Assembly: GCA_017303805.1 (NCBI GenBank)
Contig: JAFLBQ010000005.1
Span: 186,001 to 250,000 of the forward strand
Direction of reading: 5' to 3'
Origin: Cytophagales bacterium
GTDB taxonomy: Bacteria > Bacteroidota > Bacteroidia > Cytophagales > Cyclobacteriaceae
Length of the DNA stretch: 64,000 nucleotides
Shown piece after piece: positions 16,498 through 25,978 of this stretch. The number at the start of each line of letters is the position of its first letter. The stretch's first letter is position 1. Made by a program: the position numbers and the translations under genes. The notes below the pieces were generated by a model. The model was not told the origin of the DNA, did not search any database, and was given only the letters and a program-made list of their open reading frames with translations.

Positions 16498-18651
16498 TTA
16501 AGGAAGTGCAAATGCCACATAGGCATCGCCCGGCTTGGTGCCTAATTTTCCGCCACCACAGGCAATTACTACATATTGTTTTCCATTTAGTTCATAAACA
16601 GCGGGTGTTGCAAAGCCTGACGCGGGTAGCGTAAATTCCCACAGAAGCTTGCCGGTTGCCTTATGAAAAGCACGAAACTTGCTATCGCGTGTGGCCGCAA
16701 TAAATACAAGACCACCGGCCGTTACTACCGGGCCGCCATAGTTTTCAGTACCGGTTGGCGGAATGCCTCTTGCCTTCAGCGCTTCATATTCACCTAACGG
16801 AATTTTCCAGGCAAACTCACCGGTGTTCAGGTTAATGGCATTCAAAGTTCCCCACGGGGGTTTAATAGCAGGATACCCATCGGGTGTTATGAATTTGGTG
16901 TAACCACTTAGCCGGTACGGAACAAAGTTCACACTATCGAACGGAGCAACATCTGTTTTGAATACATTGGTTTGTTCTTTTGGCTGCTCTAATATAAACG
17001 AAGCAAGTGCCTGAACTTCTTCTGCATTTAATTGTTGAAAGGCCGGCATCATTCTGCGCCCGGTGGTTAACAATTCCGCGAAAGCGCTTGCATTATATTT
17101 TGATTTGATATTGATAAGTGTGGGATTGTTGCCTGTGCCTTTACGATCAGCTCCGTGGCACGAAGTGCAATGTTGCGTGTACAAGCGTTGCCCGGCTACC
17201 AGCCAGGTTTCTGATTTTGCTTCGGGCGGTTTATTATCAACCATCTTCATAATCCACGCCATTTCATTCGCGTTTACATATAAAATTCCTGTGGCCGGAT
17301 CGAATGCCGGGCCGCCCCATTCGCCACCGCCATCGTACCCCGGAAAAATGAGTGAGGGTGTTTTGCCGGGTGGAATGAACATGTTGCCAAACCGGTAGCC
17401 CAACATGTTGCGATACAACCGGCTGCGTGTAGTATCGTGCACGTAGGGATTGAGATCATCTAATGTTAATGTTTGGCGCGAGAAGGGAGCAGGCTTTACC
17501 GGTATCGGTTGTGTAGGCCATACTTTTTCTCCTTCTAACTCACTTACCGTATCTACGGGTACCTCTTCAATTTCAAAAACAGGTTTGCCGGTTTCGCGCT
17601 CCAGCACATACACCATTCCGTTTTTGGTAGTTTGGGCAACCGCTTCAATTTTTTTTCCATGGTGACGAAGGGTAATCAACACCGGTGGTGCGGGCAGGTC
17701 TTTATCCCACAAATCATGATGCATGAACTGAAAATGCCAGAGACGTTTGCCTGTGTTGGCATCCAGCGCCAACAAACAGTTGGCAAATAGGTTGGAGCCT
17801 TTGCGTTTGCCTCCATAAAAATCATACGCGGCCGAGCCGGTTGGGGCAAATAAAATTCCTCGGGCTTCATCTAACGAAAATCCGCTCCACACATTGGCGC
17901 CACCAATATGTTGCCAGGCATTTTTATCTTCCCACGTGTCATACCCAAATTCACCGGGTTGCGGGATGGTATGAAAGATCCATTGCCGTTTCCCGGTTAG
18001 TACATCGTAGGCACGAATGTGGCCCGGTGCACTGGGTGGGGCTTCGTTTACGCGCGTGCCCATAATGAGTAAATTTTTATAAACAAGCCCGGGCGAGGTG
18101 CTTACCACAAACAGATCTTTTGCATCACGATCCAAATCATCGTGCAAATCGATAGCGCCTTGATTCCCAAAAGTTGGGATTGGTTTGCCGGTGGTTGCAT
18201 CCAGCGCATAGGTAAGGGAGCCGGCTGTAAAGAAAATGCGTTTGTCTTGTTTGCCATCTGTCCAGTAGGCTACCCCGCGACTGTTAATCATAATGTGAAA
18301 GATCATGCGGTTTTTATCGAAGTCGGTTTGGGCATTGGCATCAAACACCCACTTCTCTTTGCCGGTAGCCGCATCGATGGCGAAGAGTTTCATTTGTGGC
18401 CCGACACCATACAATACACCATCCACAATAATCGGGTTGCATTGAATTTGTGAACCATGCAGGGTATCGGCATCGCCTGTGTGGTAGGTCCACGCTACCT
18501 GTAGTTGTGCTACGTTAGTGGTGTCTATCTGGGTAAGTGTTGAGTACTTGATCGCTTCGGGCGATCCATTGTAGGCATTCCAGGTTTTATATTCTTTGGT
18601 TTCAGGCTTGCAGCCGATAAGGATTGGTAAAAGTAGAACAAGGTAACGCAT
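16498..18651 (-). CDS. PQQ-dependent dehydrogenase lipoprotein with internal cytochrome c domain
   Basis: 717 residues. The N terminus is a lipoprotein signal with lipobox LIGC (Cys at residue 14). The body is an eight-bladed quinoprotein propeller (repeats such as ATGKEKWVF, TGKRLWHFQF, TGEFAWKI, TGKLLWEF). A cytochrome c domain is inserted at about residues 485-560, with heme motif CTSCH at 495-499 and a distal-ligand candidate in RRMMPAF. Such proteins oxidise sugars or alcohols in the periplasm and pass electrons through the heme to the respiratory chain. The substrate cannot be read from sequence. No PQQ biosynthesis gene is seen in the window, so PQQ must come from elsewhere. Confidence 0.85.
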   Translation of the reverse strand: MRYLVLLLPILIGCKPETKEYKTWNAYNGSPEAIKYSTLTQIDTTNVAQLQVAWTYHTGDADTLHGSQIQCNPIIVDGVLYGVGPQMKLFAIDAATGKEKWVFDANAQTDFDKNRMIFHIMINSRGVAYWTDGKQDKRIFFTAGSLTYALDATTGKPIPTFGNQGAIDLHDDLDRDAKDLFVVSTSPGLVYKNLLIMGTRVNEAPPSAPGHIRAYDVLTGKRQWIFHTIPQPGEFGYDTWEDKNAWQHIGGANVWSGFSLDEARGILFAPTGSAAYDFYGGKRKGSNLFANCLLALDANTGKRLWHFQFMHHDLWDKDLPAPPVLITLRHHGKKIEAVAQTTKNGMVYVLERETGKPVFEIEEVPVDTVSELEGEKVWPTQPIPVKPAPFSRQTLTLDDLNPYVHDTTRSRLYRNMLGYRFGNMFIPPGKTPSLIFPGYDGGGEWGGPAFDPATGILYVNANEMAWIMKMVDNKPPEAKSETWLVAGQRLYTQHCTSCHGADRKGTGNNPTLINIKSKYNASAFAELLTTGRRMMPAFQQLNAEEVQALASFILEQPKEQTNVFKTDVAPFDSVNFVPYRLSGYTKFITPDGYPAIKPPWGTLNAINLNTGEFAWKIPLGEYEALKARGIPPTGTENYGGPVVTAGGLVFIAATRDSKFRAFHKATGKLLWEFTLPASGFATPAVYELNGKQYVVIACGGGKLGTKPGDAYVAFALP

Positions 18652-18742
18652 AGGATAGGGTTTTGTAGGTTGTGGGCCGTAGGGACACGACCCACGGGTG
18701 TGAAAATTTTGATGAGTAAAAATAACAAAACCTTTTTACCGT

Positions 18743-18750
18743 TACCTTTG
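18743..18750 (+). promoter_or_regulatory. Candidate -7 element for the DUF4349 gene
   Basis: TACCTTTG matches TAnnTTTG exactly and lies 42 bases upstream of the chosen ATG at 18793. No TTTG at 19-20 bases further upstream is seen. Confidence 0.4.
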
Positions 18751-18792
18751 GTGACTTAATAATTAAGGTTGTATTCAAAAGCTAATCATACT

Positions 18793-19602
18793 ATGAAAAT
18801 GAATGTCTTGGCAATAATCCTATTTTTATCTTCTTGTACTAGTAAAGAATCGGGTAAGTTTAATTATGCAAATGATGGCTCGCTTAATGGAAATTCACGA
18901 TTAGTAAGTTTTGATTCATCACTTCCACAAACTGAACAATCGTCACAACCTCTTATTGACCGCAAACTCATCCGCAATGGCAACATCGAATTTCGGACCG
19001 GTGATGTACGAAAAACAAAAACCGAAATTGAGCGCATTGCCAAAGAACAAAAAGGGTATATCTCAGCCGAGAATGAAAGCAATTACGGAAACCGCTTTCA
19101 GGTTAACCAAACACTACGCATTCCAGCTGATAAGTTTGATGTGGTGTTGAAACAATTGGAAGGCCTTGCCGAAAAAGTAGATAACAAAAACATCAACACA
19201 CAGGATGTAACGGAGGAGTTTATTGATGTGGAAGCCAGACTTAAAACCAAAAAGGAATTAGAAGCCCGCTATCTCGAATTATTGAAGCAAACCAAAACCG
19301 TGGCCGATATTGTTTCCATTGAAAGCCAGATTGCCAACGTGCGGGCCGAGATTGAATCCATGGAGGGCCGTTTGAAATATCTGAGTAACCAGGTTTCGTT
19401 TAGTACCCTGAATGTTTCTTTTTACCAAGAGTCAGGTGCGAGTCATGGCTTTGGTTCCAAGTTTCTGAACTCACTGAAATCAGGGTGGTTTAACCTGGTT
19501 GATTTTGTGTTCTGGTTGCTGCGAGTATGGCCGTTTGTATTGGGAATTACGGCACTGGTAATTTGGACGGTAAAGAGGCGAAGAAAAGCAAAAATTAATT
19601 GA
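18793..19602 (+). CDS. DUF4349 lipoprotein
   Basis: 269 residues from the chosen ATG (MKMNVLAIILFLSSCTSK), which gives a lipobox LSSC; the frame is open 8 codons further to a TTG that would spoil the signal. The DUF4349 domain runs from about residue 60 (KLIRNGNIEFRTGDV) to 215, with a predicted coiled coil in the middle (ARLKTKKELEARYLELLKQ and SQIANVRAEIESMEGRL). A transmembrane helix lies near residues 240-262, followed by a basic tail. It is therefore both lipid-anchored and membrane-spanning, as typical for the family. Function is unknown; the family is often placed with envelope stress genes. Confidence 0.85.
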   Translation: MKMNVLAIILFLSSCTSKESGKFNYANDGSLNGNSRLVSFDSSLPQTEQSSQPLIDRKLIRNGNIEFRTGDVRKTKTEIERIAKEQKGYISAENESNYGNRFQVNQTLRIPADKFDVVLKQLEGLAEKVDNKNINTQDVTEEFIDVEARLKTKKELEARYLELLKQTKTVADIVSIESQIANVRAEIESMEGRLKYLSNQVSFSTLNVSFYQESGASHGFGSKFLNSLKSGWFNLVDFVFWLLRVWPFVLGITALVIWTVKRRRKAKIN

Positions 19603-19686
19603 TAGGGGTGCGCTTGTGGACCCGAGCTAAGGCTTAAGGCAATCCTGAGCGATCTCAACCAATGAACTTTAAAGTTTGGATGTTAG

Positions 19687-19739
19687 AGCGAAGGATCTCC
19701 TGATTAAAAAGTGAGCCCTGAATCAGGGGATTCTTCGCT
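19687..19739. repeat. REP-like hairpin between convergent genes
   Basis: The left arm 19687-19705 reads AGCGAAGGATCTCCTGATT. The right arm 19721-19739 pairs with it over all 19 positions, with two G.U wobbles. The loop is 15 bases. Forty bases upstream is a partial relative (ATCCTGAGCGATCTC). The wording CCTGAGCGAAGGATCTC is that of short palindromic REP elements I know from many bacterial genomes. It may also end transcription of the two convergent genes. Confidence 0.6.
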
Positions 19740-19825
19740 TATTTCATCTGAAGCACTCCACTTAATAAAAACATTGTACGTATCGCGATGAAAGAGATTT
19801 ATCCTTTACCGCTCAGAATTTGGTT

Positions 19826-21730
19826 CTATCGCTTATGCAGCACCCAAACCTCATCGTAATACAACTCCGCTGAGTCAACCAGCTCGCGAATCACTTCAAT
19901 AAACACTTCTTTTTCAGACGGATCAACGGCCAGTTCCAGTTCGTCAACCGTCATGGGTTTTAGGGTAAGCAAATAATTAATTTGTTGCGCGTAATCGTTG
20001 AACAAAGCTGTGTTTTCTTGCTTATGTTTTTCAATACACACATCGCAACGGCCACAAGTACTATCGGTTATTTCGTTAAAGTACTCTTGTATCAACTGCA
20101 TTCGGCACCGATGATTTTGCGTAGTATAATTAGTCATGTCAATCATCTTTCCCAGGTGCAGGTTGCGCCTGCGGGTAAACTCAGCCATATCAATCGGGAG
20201 CCGGGCAGCATCTAACCGGGCTGTTACAAAAGTAATTTTAGGACTATCGTTTACTGGTTCGTACACCAATACCTGCAGGTTATGCAATTGTTCGAGTTCC
20301 AATTTAACTGCCCCCACAGTAAGGCGAAGCATTTGCGCTACCTGCGTTTCGGAAATTGCCGTAAAGTCTGTGTACAGTTCACCACCATATAATCTCAGCA
20401 AGGCTTTTATAATCGGATCGAACCGGGCATGCGCTACCTGAAACTCGTATAATTTCTTATTGTCGAATGTAAGATGTAACACCGAGGGTCGGTAAAAACT
20501 TTCGTTGAATTCGATCAGGCCAAATTCTTCCAATTTCTTGAGAGCCGGATATACTTCTATCGACTTCAGGTTTAGTCGCTTGCAAAAGACTTCCAGGTCA
20601 AAATCAAAACTTTCGCCCTGGCTGCTTCCCAACGCAACCTGAAAAAAGTTTGCCAATGCCTGGTACGTATTCTTCAATACTGCCAGCGGAGGCTGCGATT
20701 GTTCCACTTTCAATTTTAAGGAATCAATATCAGAATCGTGATAGAGCATTGCCGCGTAGCTGCGCTTGCCATCGCGCCCGGCCCGCCCCGCTTCCTGGTA
20801 GTATGCCTCCAGATTTTCGGGCAGGTCCATGTGCACCACCACACGCACATCAGATTTGTCGATGCCCATTCCAAATGCATTAGTGGCAACCATTACCCGG
20901 CAGCGATTGGTAATCCACTCTTCTTGCCGCGTGGTGCGCTCGGCATGGGTTAGGCCGGCATGATAGAATGTTGAACTTATACTATTCTTTTTTAAAAATG
21001 TGGCAAGCACTACCGTTGCTTTTCTAGACCGCACATATACAATGGCCGAGCCCGGCACTTTGCGTAAAATTTCAATTAATTTTTTTTCTTTGAGTTCCGA
21101 TTTACGAACGACCAATGAAAGATTATCGCGGGCAAAACTTTTTTGAAAAGTTACTCCTTGCCGGAATTTAAGCTTTTCAATGATGTCGGCCTTTACTTGT
21201 TCGGTAGCAGATGCTGTAAGTGCGATGAAGGGAACGTTCGGGTGCACCTCGCGCAAGCTTGCAATTTGCAGATAGGGTGGCCTGAAATCATAACCCCATT
21301 GCGAGATGCAATGAGCTTCATCAATGGCCACCATACTCACTTTCATTTTTTTTACACGCTCTTTGAACAAATCGGTTAGTAACCGCTCGGGCGAGAGGTA
21401 AAGAAATTTTTGTTGACCGTACACACAGTTATCGAGTGTAATATCAATTTCGCGGTGATGCATGCCGGCATGAACGGCTACTGCTGGTATTCCGCGTTGC
21501 TTTAATTGCTTCACTTGATCTTGCATAAGCGCTATAAGCGGAGTAATCACCAAACAAATTCCTTCCTGCATCAGCGCGGGCACCTGAAAGCATATGGATT
21601 TGCCGCCACCCGTTGGCAAAATGGCAAGTACATCGTGCTGCTGTACAACGGCCTCGATAATCTTGTCTTGCGGAGAACGGAACTGAGAATAACCCCAATA
21701 CTTTTTTAATATTTCGGCAGCAGCAGCCAT
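19826..21730 (-). CDS. recQ: ATP-dependent DNA helicase RecQ
   Basis: 634 residues. Helicase motifs are in order: motif 0/I with SQFRSPQDKIIEAV and PTGGGKSICFQVP (about residue 40), DEAH-type box AIDEAHCISQWG (about 135), and motif VI YYQEAGRAGRDG (about 308). The RQC region has the zinc-binding cysteines CRMQL...CGRCDVC (about residues 555-580) after a winged helix. There is no clear HRDC domain at the C terminus. RecQ unwinds DNA 3' to 5' in recombination and repair. It follows the enoyl-CoA hydratase gene by 10 bases and is the last gene of the run. Confidence 0.93.
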   Translation of the reverse strand: MAAAAEILKKYWGYSQFRSPQDKIIEAVVQQHDVLAILPTGGGKSICFQVPALMQEGICLVITPLIALMQDQVKQLKQRGIPAVAVHAGMHHREIDITLDNCVYGQQKFLYLSPERLLTDLFKERVKKMKVSMVAIDEAHCISQWGYDFRPPYLQIASLREVHPNVPFIALTASATEQVKADIIEKLKFRQGVTFQKSFARDNLSLVVRKSELKEKKLIEILRKVPGSAIVYVRSRKATVVLATFLKKNSISSTFYHAGLTHAERTTRQEEWITNRCRVMVATNAFGMGIDKSDVRVVVHMDLPENLEAYYQEAGRAGRDGKRSYAAMLYHDSDIDSLKLKVEQSQPPLAVLKNTYQALANFFQVALGSSQGESFDFDLEVFCKRLNLKSIEVYPALKKLEEFGLIEFNESFYRPSVLHLTFDNKKLYEFQVAHARFDPIIKALLRLYGGELYTDFTAISETQVAQMLRLTVGAVKLELEQLHNLQVLVYEPVNDSPKITFVTARLDAARLPIDMAEFTRRRNLHLGKMIDMTNYTTQNHRCRMQLIQEYFNEITDSTCGRCDVCIEKHKQENTALFNDYAQQINYLLTLKPMTVDELELAVDPSEKEVFIEVIRELVDSAELYYDEVWVLHKR

Positions 21731-21740
21731 GCGGGTAATC

Positions 21741-22514
21741 TTACCACTTTATTTCTTGTTTGTTTAAGAATGCAGCAATTCCTTTTTTACAATCTTCGGT
21801 GGCGCGGGCTTTGGCATTTTGATGGGCAGCCAGGTTCAATGCTTCGTCCAAGCTAAGATTTTGCACTTCGTTAATTAGTTGTTTGGTAAGGTGCATGGAC
21901 TGCCCGGAATTTTGTTTAATCAGGTTTTGCGCAAACTGATTAACACAAGCTTCAAGATCTTCTGGAGGTACTACTTTTGTTATCAATCCCAATGCATGCG
22001 CTGTTTCAGCTTTTATAAGTTCACCCGTAAGGAGTAGTTGTCGCGCATTCTGTTCTCCGATTTTTCGGATGAGAAATACAGCCACCAAGGCAGGAATAAA
22101 TCCAATGCGTACCTCCGTATATCCAAATTTAGCTTCAGGTACGGCAAAAGTAAAATCGCACACAGTAGCCAGGCCACAACCGCCCGCCAGTGCGTGACCT
22201 TGCACTTGCGCGATCACTACTTTTTTTAATGTATAAATTTTTAGAAAAAGTGCTTTCAGGTTTTGTGAATCGGCCAGGTTTTCTTCGAATGAAAACTTTT
22301 GAAGTTGCTGGAGGTAGCCCAGATCGGCTCCGGCACAAAATGCTTCGCCACTTGCTTTTAAAACTACCACTTTTACGGTGGCATCCTGTTCGGCTTTGTG
22401 CAAGGCTTCTTTCAGTTCGGCTACCAGTTCGGGACTTAGGGCGTTTCTTTTCTCGGGCCGGTTAAGGGTAAGAAAAGCGGTTTGATGTGCCACCGAATAA
22501 TGTACAAGATTCAT
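21741..22514 (-). CDS. Enoyl-CoA hydratase/isomerase family protein
   Basis: 257 residues, the usual crotonase length. Oxyanion-hole segments are visible: GEAFCAGADLGYLQQ (about 57-70) and VQGHALAGGCGLATVCDF (about 103-120). The segment FGYTEVRIGFIPALV (about 130-145) is similar to methylglutaconyl-CoA hydratases, so a role in leucine breakdown is possible; the phenylacetate enzymes PaaF or PaaG are less likely because the paa genes are 20 kb away. It lies 10 bases after comEC and 10 before recQ. Confidence 0.85.
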   Translation of the reverse strand: MNLVHYSVAHQTAFLTLNRPEKRNALSPELVAELKEALHKAEQDATVKVVVLKASGEAFCAGADLGYLQQLQKFSFEENLADSQNLKALFLKIYTLKKVVIAQVQGHALAGGCGLATVCDFTFAVPEAKFGYTEVRIGFIPALVAVFLIRKIGEQNARQLLLTGELIKAETAHALGLITKVVPPEDLEACVNQFAQNLIKQNSGQSMHLTKQLINEVQNLSLDEALNLAAHQNAKARATEDCKKGIAAFLNKQEIKW

Positions 22515-22524
22515 GGTATGTTAA

Positions 22525-24603
22525 TTAATTATCGCGGATTATAAATGCACCATCGTGCGGTGTTGCATGTACTTGCCACGGCTTGTTTTGTTGAGCAGCC
22601 TTCCAACGGCCAATATACTGGCTGCTGTTGGTACCATCTAATATTATTTGCGAAACAAAGCGGAGTTGCGATGTGTCTTTTAACGAGAGGGCATTATGAC
22701 TGATTATCAGGTAATCGGCCGGAAGGCTAACCTGAATCGACTGGCGCTTTTCCACAACTGCAATTCGTTTCTCAGCCCATTGGTAAAACAAAATGCCAAT
22801 GCCGGCCCGTTGGAACGGTACTTCGGTAGTTGTGGTAGTAACACCCAATTGCAGGCGATTAGGTAAAATATGAAACCGGGTGCGTTCAAAGTCTTGCAGC
22901 AACACACTGTCGGCCCGAAAATAACTTTTGCCCCTGGTAATCCACTCTACGGCCGAGTGATTGGAAATACTATACACCACAAATTGACGCGAAGCCTGGT
23001 AGGTTTGGTAATGATGTACTTGTGTGGCAACGAAAGCGGTAACGACTATGCCGGTAAGCCAGAGCCAGCGGGTGGCACGGAAATGAAAAATTAAAATCAG
23101 GGAACCCACAAACAGCATCAGCAACCAACACTGAGTGGTAGTTAAGTAGATGTTACTAATAAGACTAAAGGGCAGGCTTTCGGTGGTTGCTACAATGGTG
23201 TTAAGAATGTTGATCAGAAACTCTACCACTGCACCTACCCCGTGCGCCACACCCGTTGCCAGTGCGCTGCAGGCCAGCAAACCAATTCCGCCCACCAGAA
23301 TGCCGATGGAAAGTGGAATGACAAATAAATTAGAGATAAGAAAATACACTGGAAACTGGTGGAAGTACAACATGCCCAACGCAAAAGTGGCTACCTGTGC
23401 AGCAATTGAAACCGTGGTTATTTTCCAAACCCAATCTCCCAACCAACTATCTACTACCCAAAGGTTATAAATGGGTCTTTGCAAGTACACAATACCCAAT
23501 ACGGCAAGGTATGAAAGCTGAAACCCAACGGACATAATAAGGTATGGATCGAACCAGAGCAACACAAAAGCCGAAGCAGCGAGGGTGTTATAGATATTGG
23601 TACGCCAACCCAACGGCCTGGCCAAGGCCACCAACGAGAACATGGTAACGGCCCGCAACACCGATGGCGAAAGTCCGGTAACAAATGCAAACGACCAAAG
23701 TAAACCGATGCTGATGGCGGCAATCAACCAGGCGCTCCAGCGATAGTGCTTCAATGGTTTTAATGCAAGTAAAATTAAAGCATAGATAACACCCACGTGC
23801 AAACCGGATACAGCCAATACATGCATGGCCCCGCTGGCAGCATAAGCTTGAAGTAAGTCGTTATCAATTTCTTCGGTAATGCCAAGTATAAGCGCCATGG
23901 CAACTGCTTGGGCCCGTTCATTCTTAATGTTGCCCGAAATAACACTGCTCGCCCACGCCCGCACCCGGTGTGCATAATACGGTAAGCTTTTATGCGGTGG
24001 TGTCGTAACCAGGTGCACCTGGTGTGCCTTTAAAAATTGTTGGTGGTACACATTCTTAAAGGTTAAAAATCTTTTGTAGTTAAACTCGTTGGGGTTGGCC
24101 GGGGGCGCAACCTCGTGCGGTGTTCCCTGAATGAGTACCCGATCGCCATAGCGCCACGGAATTTTATCAATAGTTTTTTTAGAAACATACAGCACTACCT
24201 TGCCCGATGCTGCCTGCCACGTATCAGTTTTTACCCGCTTCACTTCTACATAGAGTTTCCACGAGTTTGCTTTTGACTCCGGTGCGCTGCGCACCACGGC
24301 TTCATACGCGCTTATGTTGTTGAAGTGAATGATGTTATCGGGTTGGTTGCGCAGGGTACGCTGGTGTACAAGTACAAACCCGGTAGCAGTTAGGGCCAGC
24401 CAAACCACCACGCCAAAAACCGGGTTAAGGCTTTTACTTTTCAACTTTAACAGGTACAGAGCAAAAGCCAACCCGATCAGCAAAACCAAAAGGATTTTTG
24501 CGGATGTTGGATTAAGAATGTTGGGTTGATAAATGCCGAGTAAAATGCCGGCAACCAGGCACAGGGTTATCCGAACCATTGCATAAGGCACCCACTTTTG
24601 CAT
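22525..24603 (-). CDS. comEC: ComEC/Rec2-like DNA uptake channel protein
   Basis: 692 residues. Several N-terminal membrane helices are followed by a DUF4131-type extracytoplasmic OB-like region (about 60-190: NSWKLYVEVKRVK, YGDRVLIQG, FNYKRFLTF). The competence channel core follows at about 225-500, with HVLAVSGLHVGVIYALI and LRAVTMFSLVALARPLGW. In the classical family a metallo-beta-lactamase domain forms the C terminus. Here residues 530-692 keep only beta-rich sequence without HXHXDH, so the nuclease part is degenerate, as appears common in Bacteroidota. It is central in the operon DUF1330, comEC, hydratase, recQ. Confidence 0.88.
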   Translation of the reverse strand: MQKWVPYAMVRITLCLVAGILLGIYQPNILNPTSAKILLVLLIGLAFALYLLKLKSKSLNPVFGVVVWLALTATGFVLVHQRTLRNQPDNIIHFNNISAYEAVVRSAPESKANSWKLYVEVKRVKTDTWQAASGKVVLYVSKKTIDKIPWRYGDRVLIQGTPHEVAPPANPNEFNYKRFLTFKNVYHQQFLKAHQVHLVTTPPHKSLPYYAHRVRAWASSVISGNIKNERAQAVAMALILGITEEIDNDLLQAYAASGAMHVLAVSGLHVGVIYALILLALKPLKHYRWSAWLIAAISIGLLWSFAFVTGLSPSVLRAVTMFSLVALARPLGWRTNIYNTLAASAFVLLWFDPYLIMSVGFQLSYLAVLGIVYLQRPIYNLWVVDSWLGDWVWKITTVSIAAQVATFALGMLYFHQFPVYFLISNLFVIPLSIGILVGGIGLLACSALATGVAHGVGAVVEFLINILNTIVATTESLPFSLISNIYLTTTQCWLLMLFVGSLILIFHFRATRWLWLTGIVVTAFVATQVHHYQTYQASRQFVVYSISNHSAVEWITRGKSYFRADSVLLQDFERTRFHILPNRLQLGVTTTTTEVPFQRAGIGILFYQWAEKRIAVVEKRQSIQVSLPADYLIISHNALSLKDTSQLRFVSQIILDGTNSSQYIGRWKAAQQNKPWQVHATPHDGAFIIRDN

Positions 24604-24644
24604 GAAGTGAAAATACCAAAATGCACCCGATACTAAAAGCGAAA

Positions 24645-24938
24645 TTAAGGCAGGTAACCTTCAACTAAAATCATTTTGGTGTAAGCCGTGCGGTGTCGTA
24701 GGTCTTTTGCAGGGGCATATTCTTCCGATGCCCACCAGGCTTTGGCCAAGGTTACCGAGGGAAATTCCAAAACTACTATGCGCTGAGGATTCCAATCACC
24801 TTCCAGGCACTCCGTTTGAGCACCCCGCACAATGAATTTACCCTGGTAGTTTTGCAGCGAACGCGGTGTAAGTTTTTTGTAATCCTCGTACCGGGCGGCA
24901 TCGTGCACGCTAACTTCAGCAATTATGTAGGCAGGCAT
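24645..24938 (-). CDS. DUF1330 domain protein
   Basis: 97 residues, the usual family length. The N terminus MPAYIIAEVSVHDAARYEDYK and the central segment GDWNPQRIVVLEFPSVTLAKAW are typical of DUF1330, a dimeric alpha/beta-barrel fold related to ABM monooxygenases. No enzyme activity is established. The start codon follows the phoH stop codon directly, so it is almost surely translated from the phoH message. comEC follows after 41 bases. Confidence 0.88.
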   Translation of the reverse strand: MPAYIIAEVSVHDAARYEDYKKLTPRSLQNYQGKFIVRGAQTECLEGDWNPQRIVVLEFPSVTLAKAWWASEEYAPAKDLRHRTAYTKMILVEGYLP

Positions 24939-25901
24939 CTATTCAGTTTCTTTAGTGGCCGATGAGGTTTTTCCATACGCTTCAATAATATCGCGAACTA
25001 ATTTATGGCGCACTACATCGCGTTCGTTCAACTCTACAAAGCCGATACCCGTAACCGTATTAAGAATGCGCACCGCTTCTTTTAAGCCAGAGCGTTGGTT
25101 GGGGGGTAAATCAATCTGAGAGGTATCGCCCGTAACAATCATTTTCGAATCGGGGCCCATGCGGGTAAGAAACATTTTCATTTGCATGGGGGTTGTGTTC
25201 TGGGCTTCGTCAAGCAATATAAAGGCATTATTAAGAGTGCGCCCCCGCATGTAGGCAAGCGGTGCAATTTCAATAATCTCGCGCTCCATATAATACTTCA
25301 GTTTTTCAAAGGGCACCATATCGTTCAGCGCATCGTAAATCGGGCGCAGGTACGGATCGATCTTTTCTTTCAAATCGCCAGGCAGAAAGCCCAGGTTTTC
25401 ACCGGCTTCAACGGCAGGGCGTGTAATGATAATTTTTTTTACCTGTTTGTTCTTCAACGCTTTTACGGCCATCGCCACCGAAACAAAGGTTTTGCCGGTA
25501 CCGGCCGGGCCCAAAGCAAATACCAGGTCAAAGTCTTTAACTGCTTTTACCAACCGTTGCTGGTTAACGGTTTTAGCTTTGATGGGCGAGCCTTTGGTGC
25601 CAAACAAGATTAACCCATCGGGCGAGTCTTCCGGAACAAACTCCTGGCGCTCCTGGGTAATGTAGCCTCGCACGTTCTCCGGGGTTATGCGACCAAACTG
25701 ATGGTAGTGATCGATAAGGGAGTGAAGAATTTCTGTTATCTGGATCAGATCGGGCGCCTCGCCCCGCACTAAAATTTCATTTCCGCGCGAAACGATTTTT
25801 GTTTTAGGAAAGGCGGAGGTCAGTTCGCTGATGTTTCTGTTCTCAACGCCCAAAAAGTCGGTAAGCGAAACATCGTCCAGTGTAATGGTTTTTTCTATCA
25901 A
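24939..25901 (-). CDS. phoH: PhoH family ATPase
   Basis: About 320 residues from the chosen TTG at 25901 (IEKTITLDDVSLTDFLGVEN), where related proteins start. The frame is open upstream to another TTG at 25979, but that would add 26 residues of unlike composition and touch the divergent gene start. Walker A GPAGTGKTFVS lies at about residues 131-141 and the Walker B-like LLDEAQNTTPMQMKMF near 225. An N-terminal KH-like segment (SRGNEILVRGEAPDLIQI) precedes the ATPase domain. PhoH-like proteins are linked to RNA metabolism. It heads the operon to recQ. Confidence 0.9.
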   Translation of the reverse strand: MIEKTITLDDVSLTDFLGVENRNISELTSAFPKTKIVSRGNEILVRGEAPDLIQITEILHSLIDHYHQFGRITPENVRGYITQERQEFVPEDSPDGLILFGTKGSPIKAKTVNQQRLVKAVKDFDLVFALGPAGTGKTFVSVAMAVKALKNKQVKKIIITRPAVEAGENLGFLPGDLKEKIDPYLRPIYDALNDMVPFEKLKYYMEREIIEIAPLAYMRGRTLNNAFILLDEAQNTTPMQMKMFLTRMGPDSKMIVTGDTSQIDLPPNQRSGLKEAVRILNTVTGIGFVELNERDVVRHKLVRDIIEAYGKTSSATKETE

Positions 25902-25978
25902 TGAAGTAAAGTGGTTGAAATCGATTAATTTTGATGTCGTAAAAGTAAAAAATCCAAGCCAAAACGCTTTATCCTGCA

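Noticed and set aside
18669-18702. GTGGG...CCCAC hairpin near the PQQ dehydrogenase start
   Set aside because: Only five paired bases are secure. It may be a fragment of a dispersed repeat, but the evidence is too thin to list.
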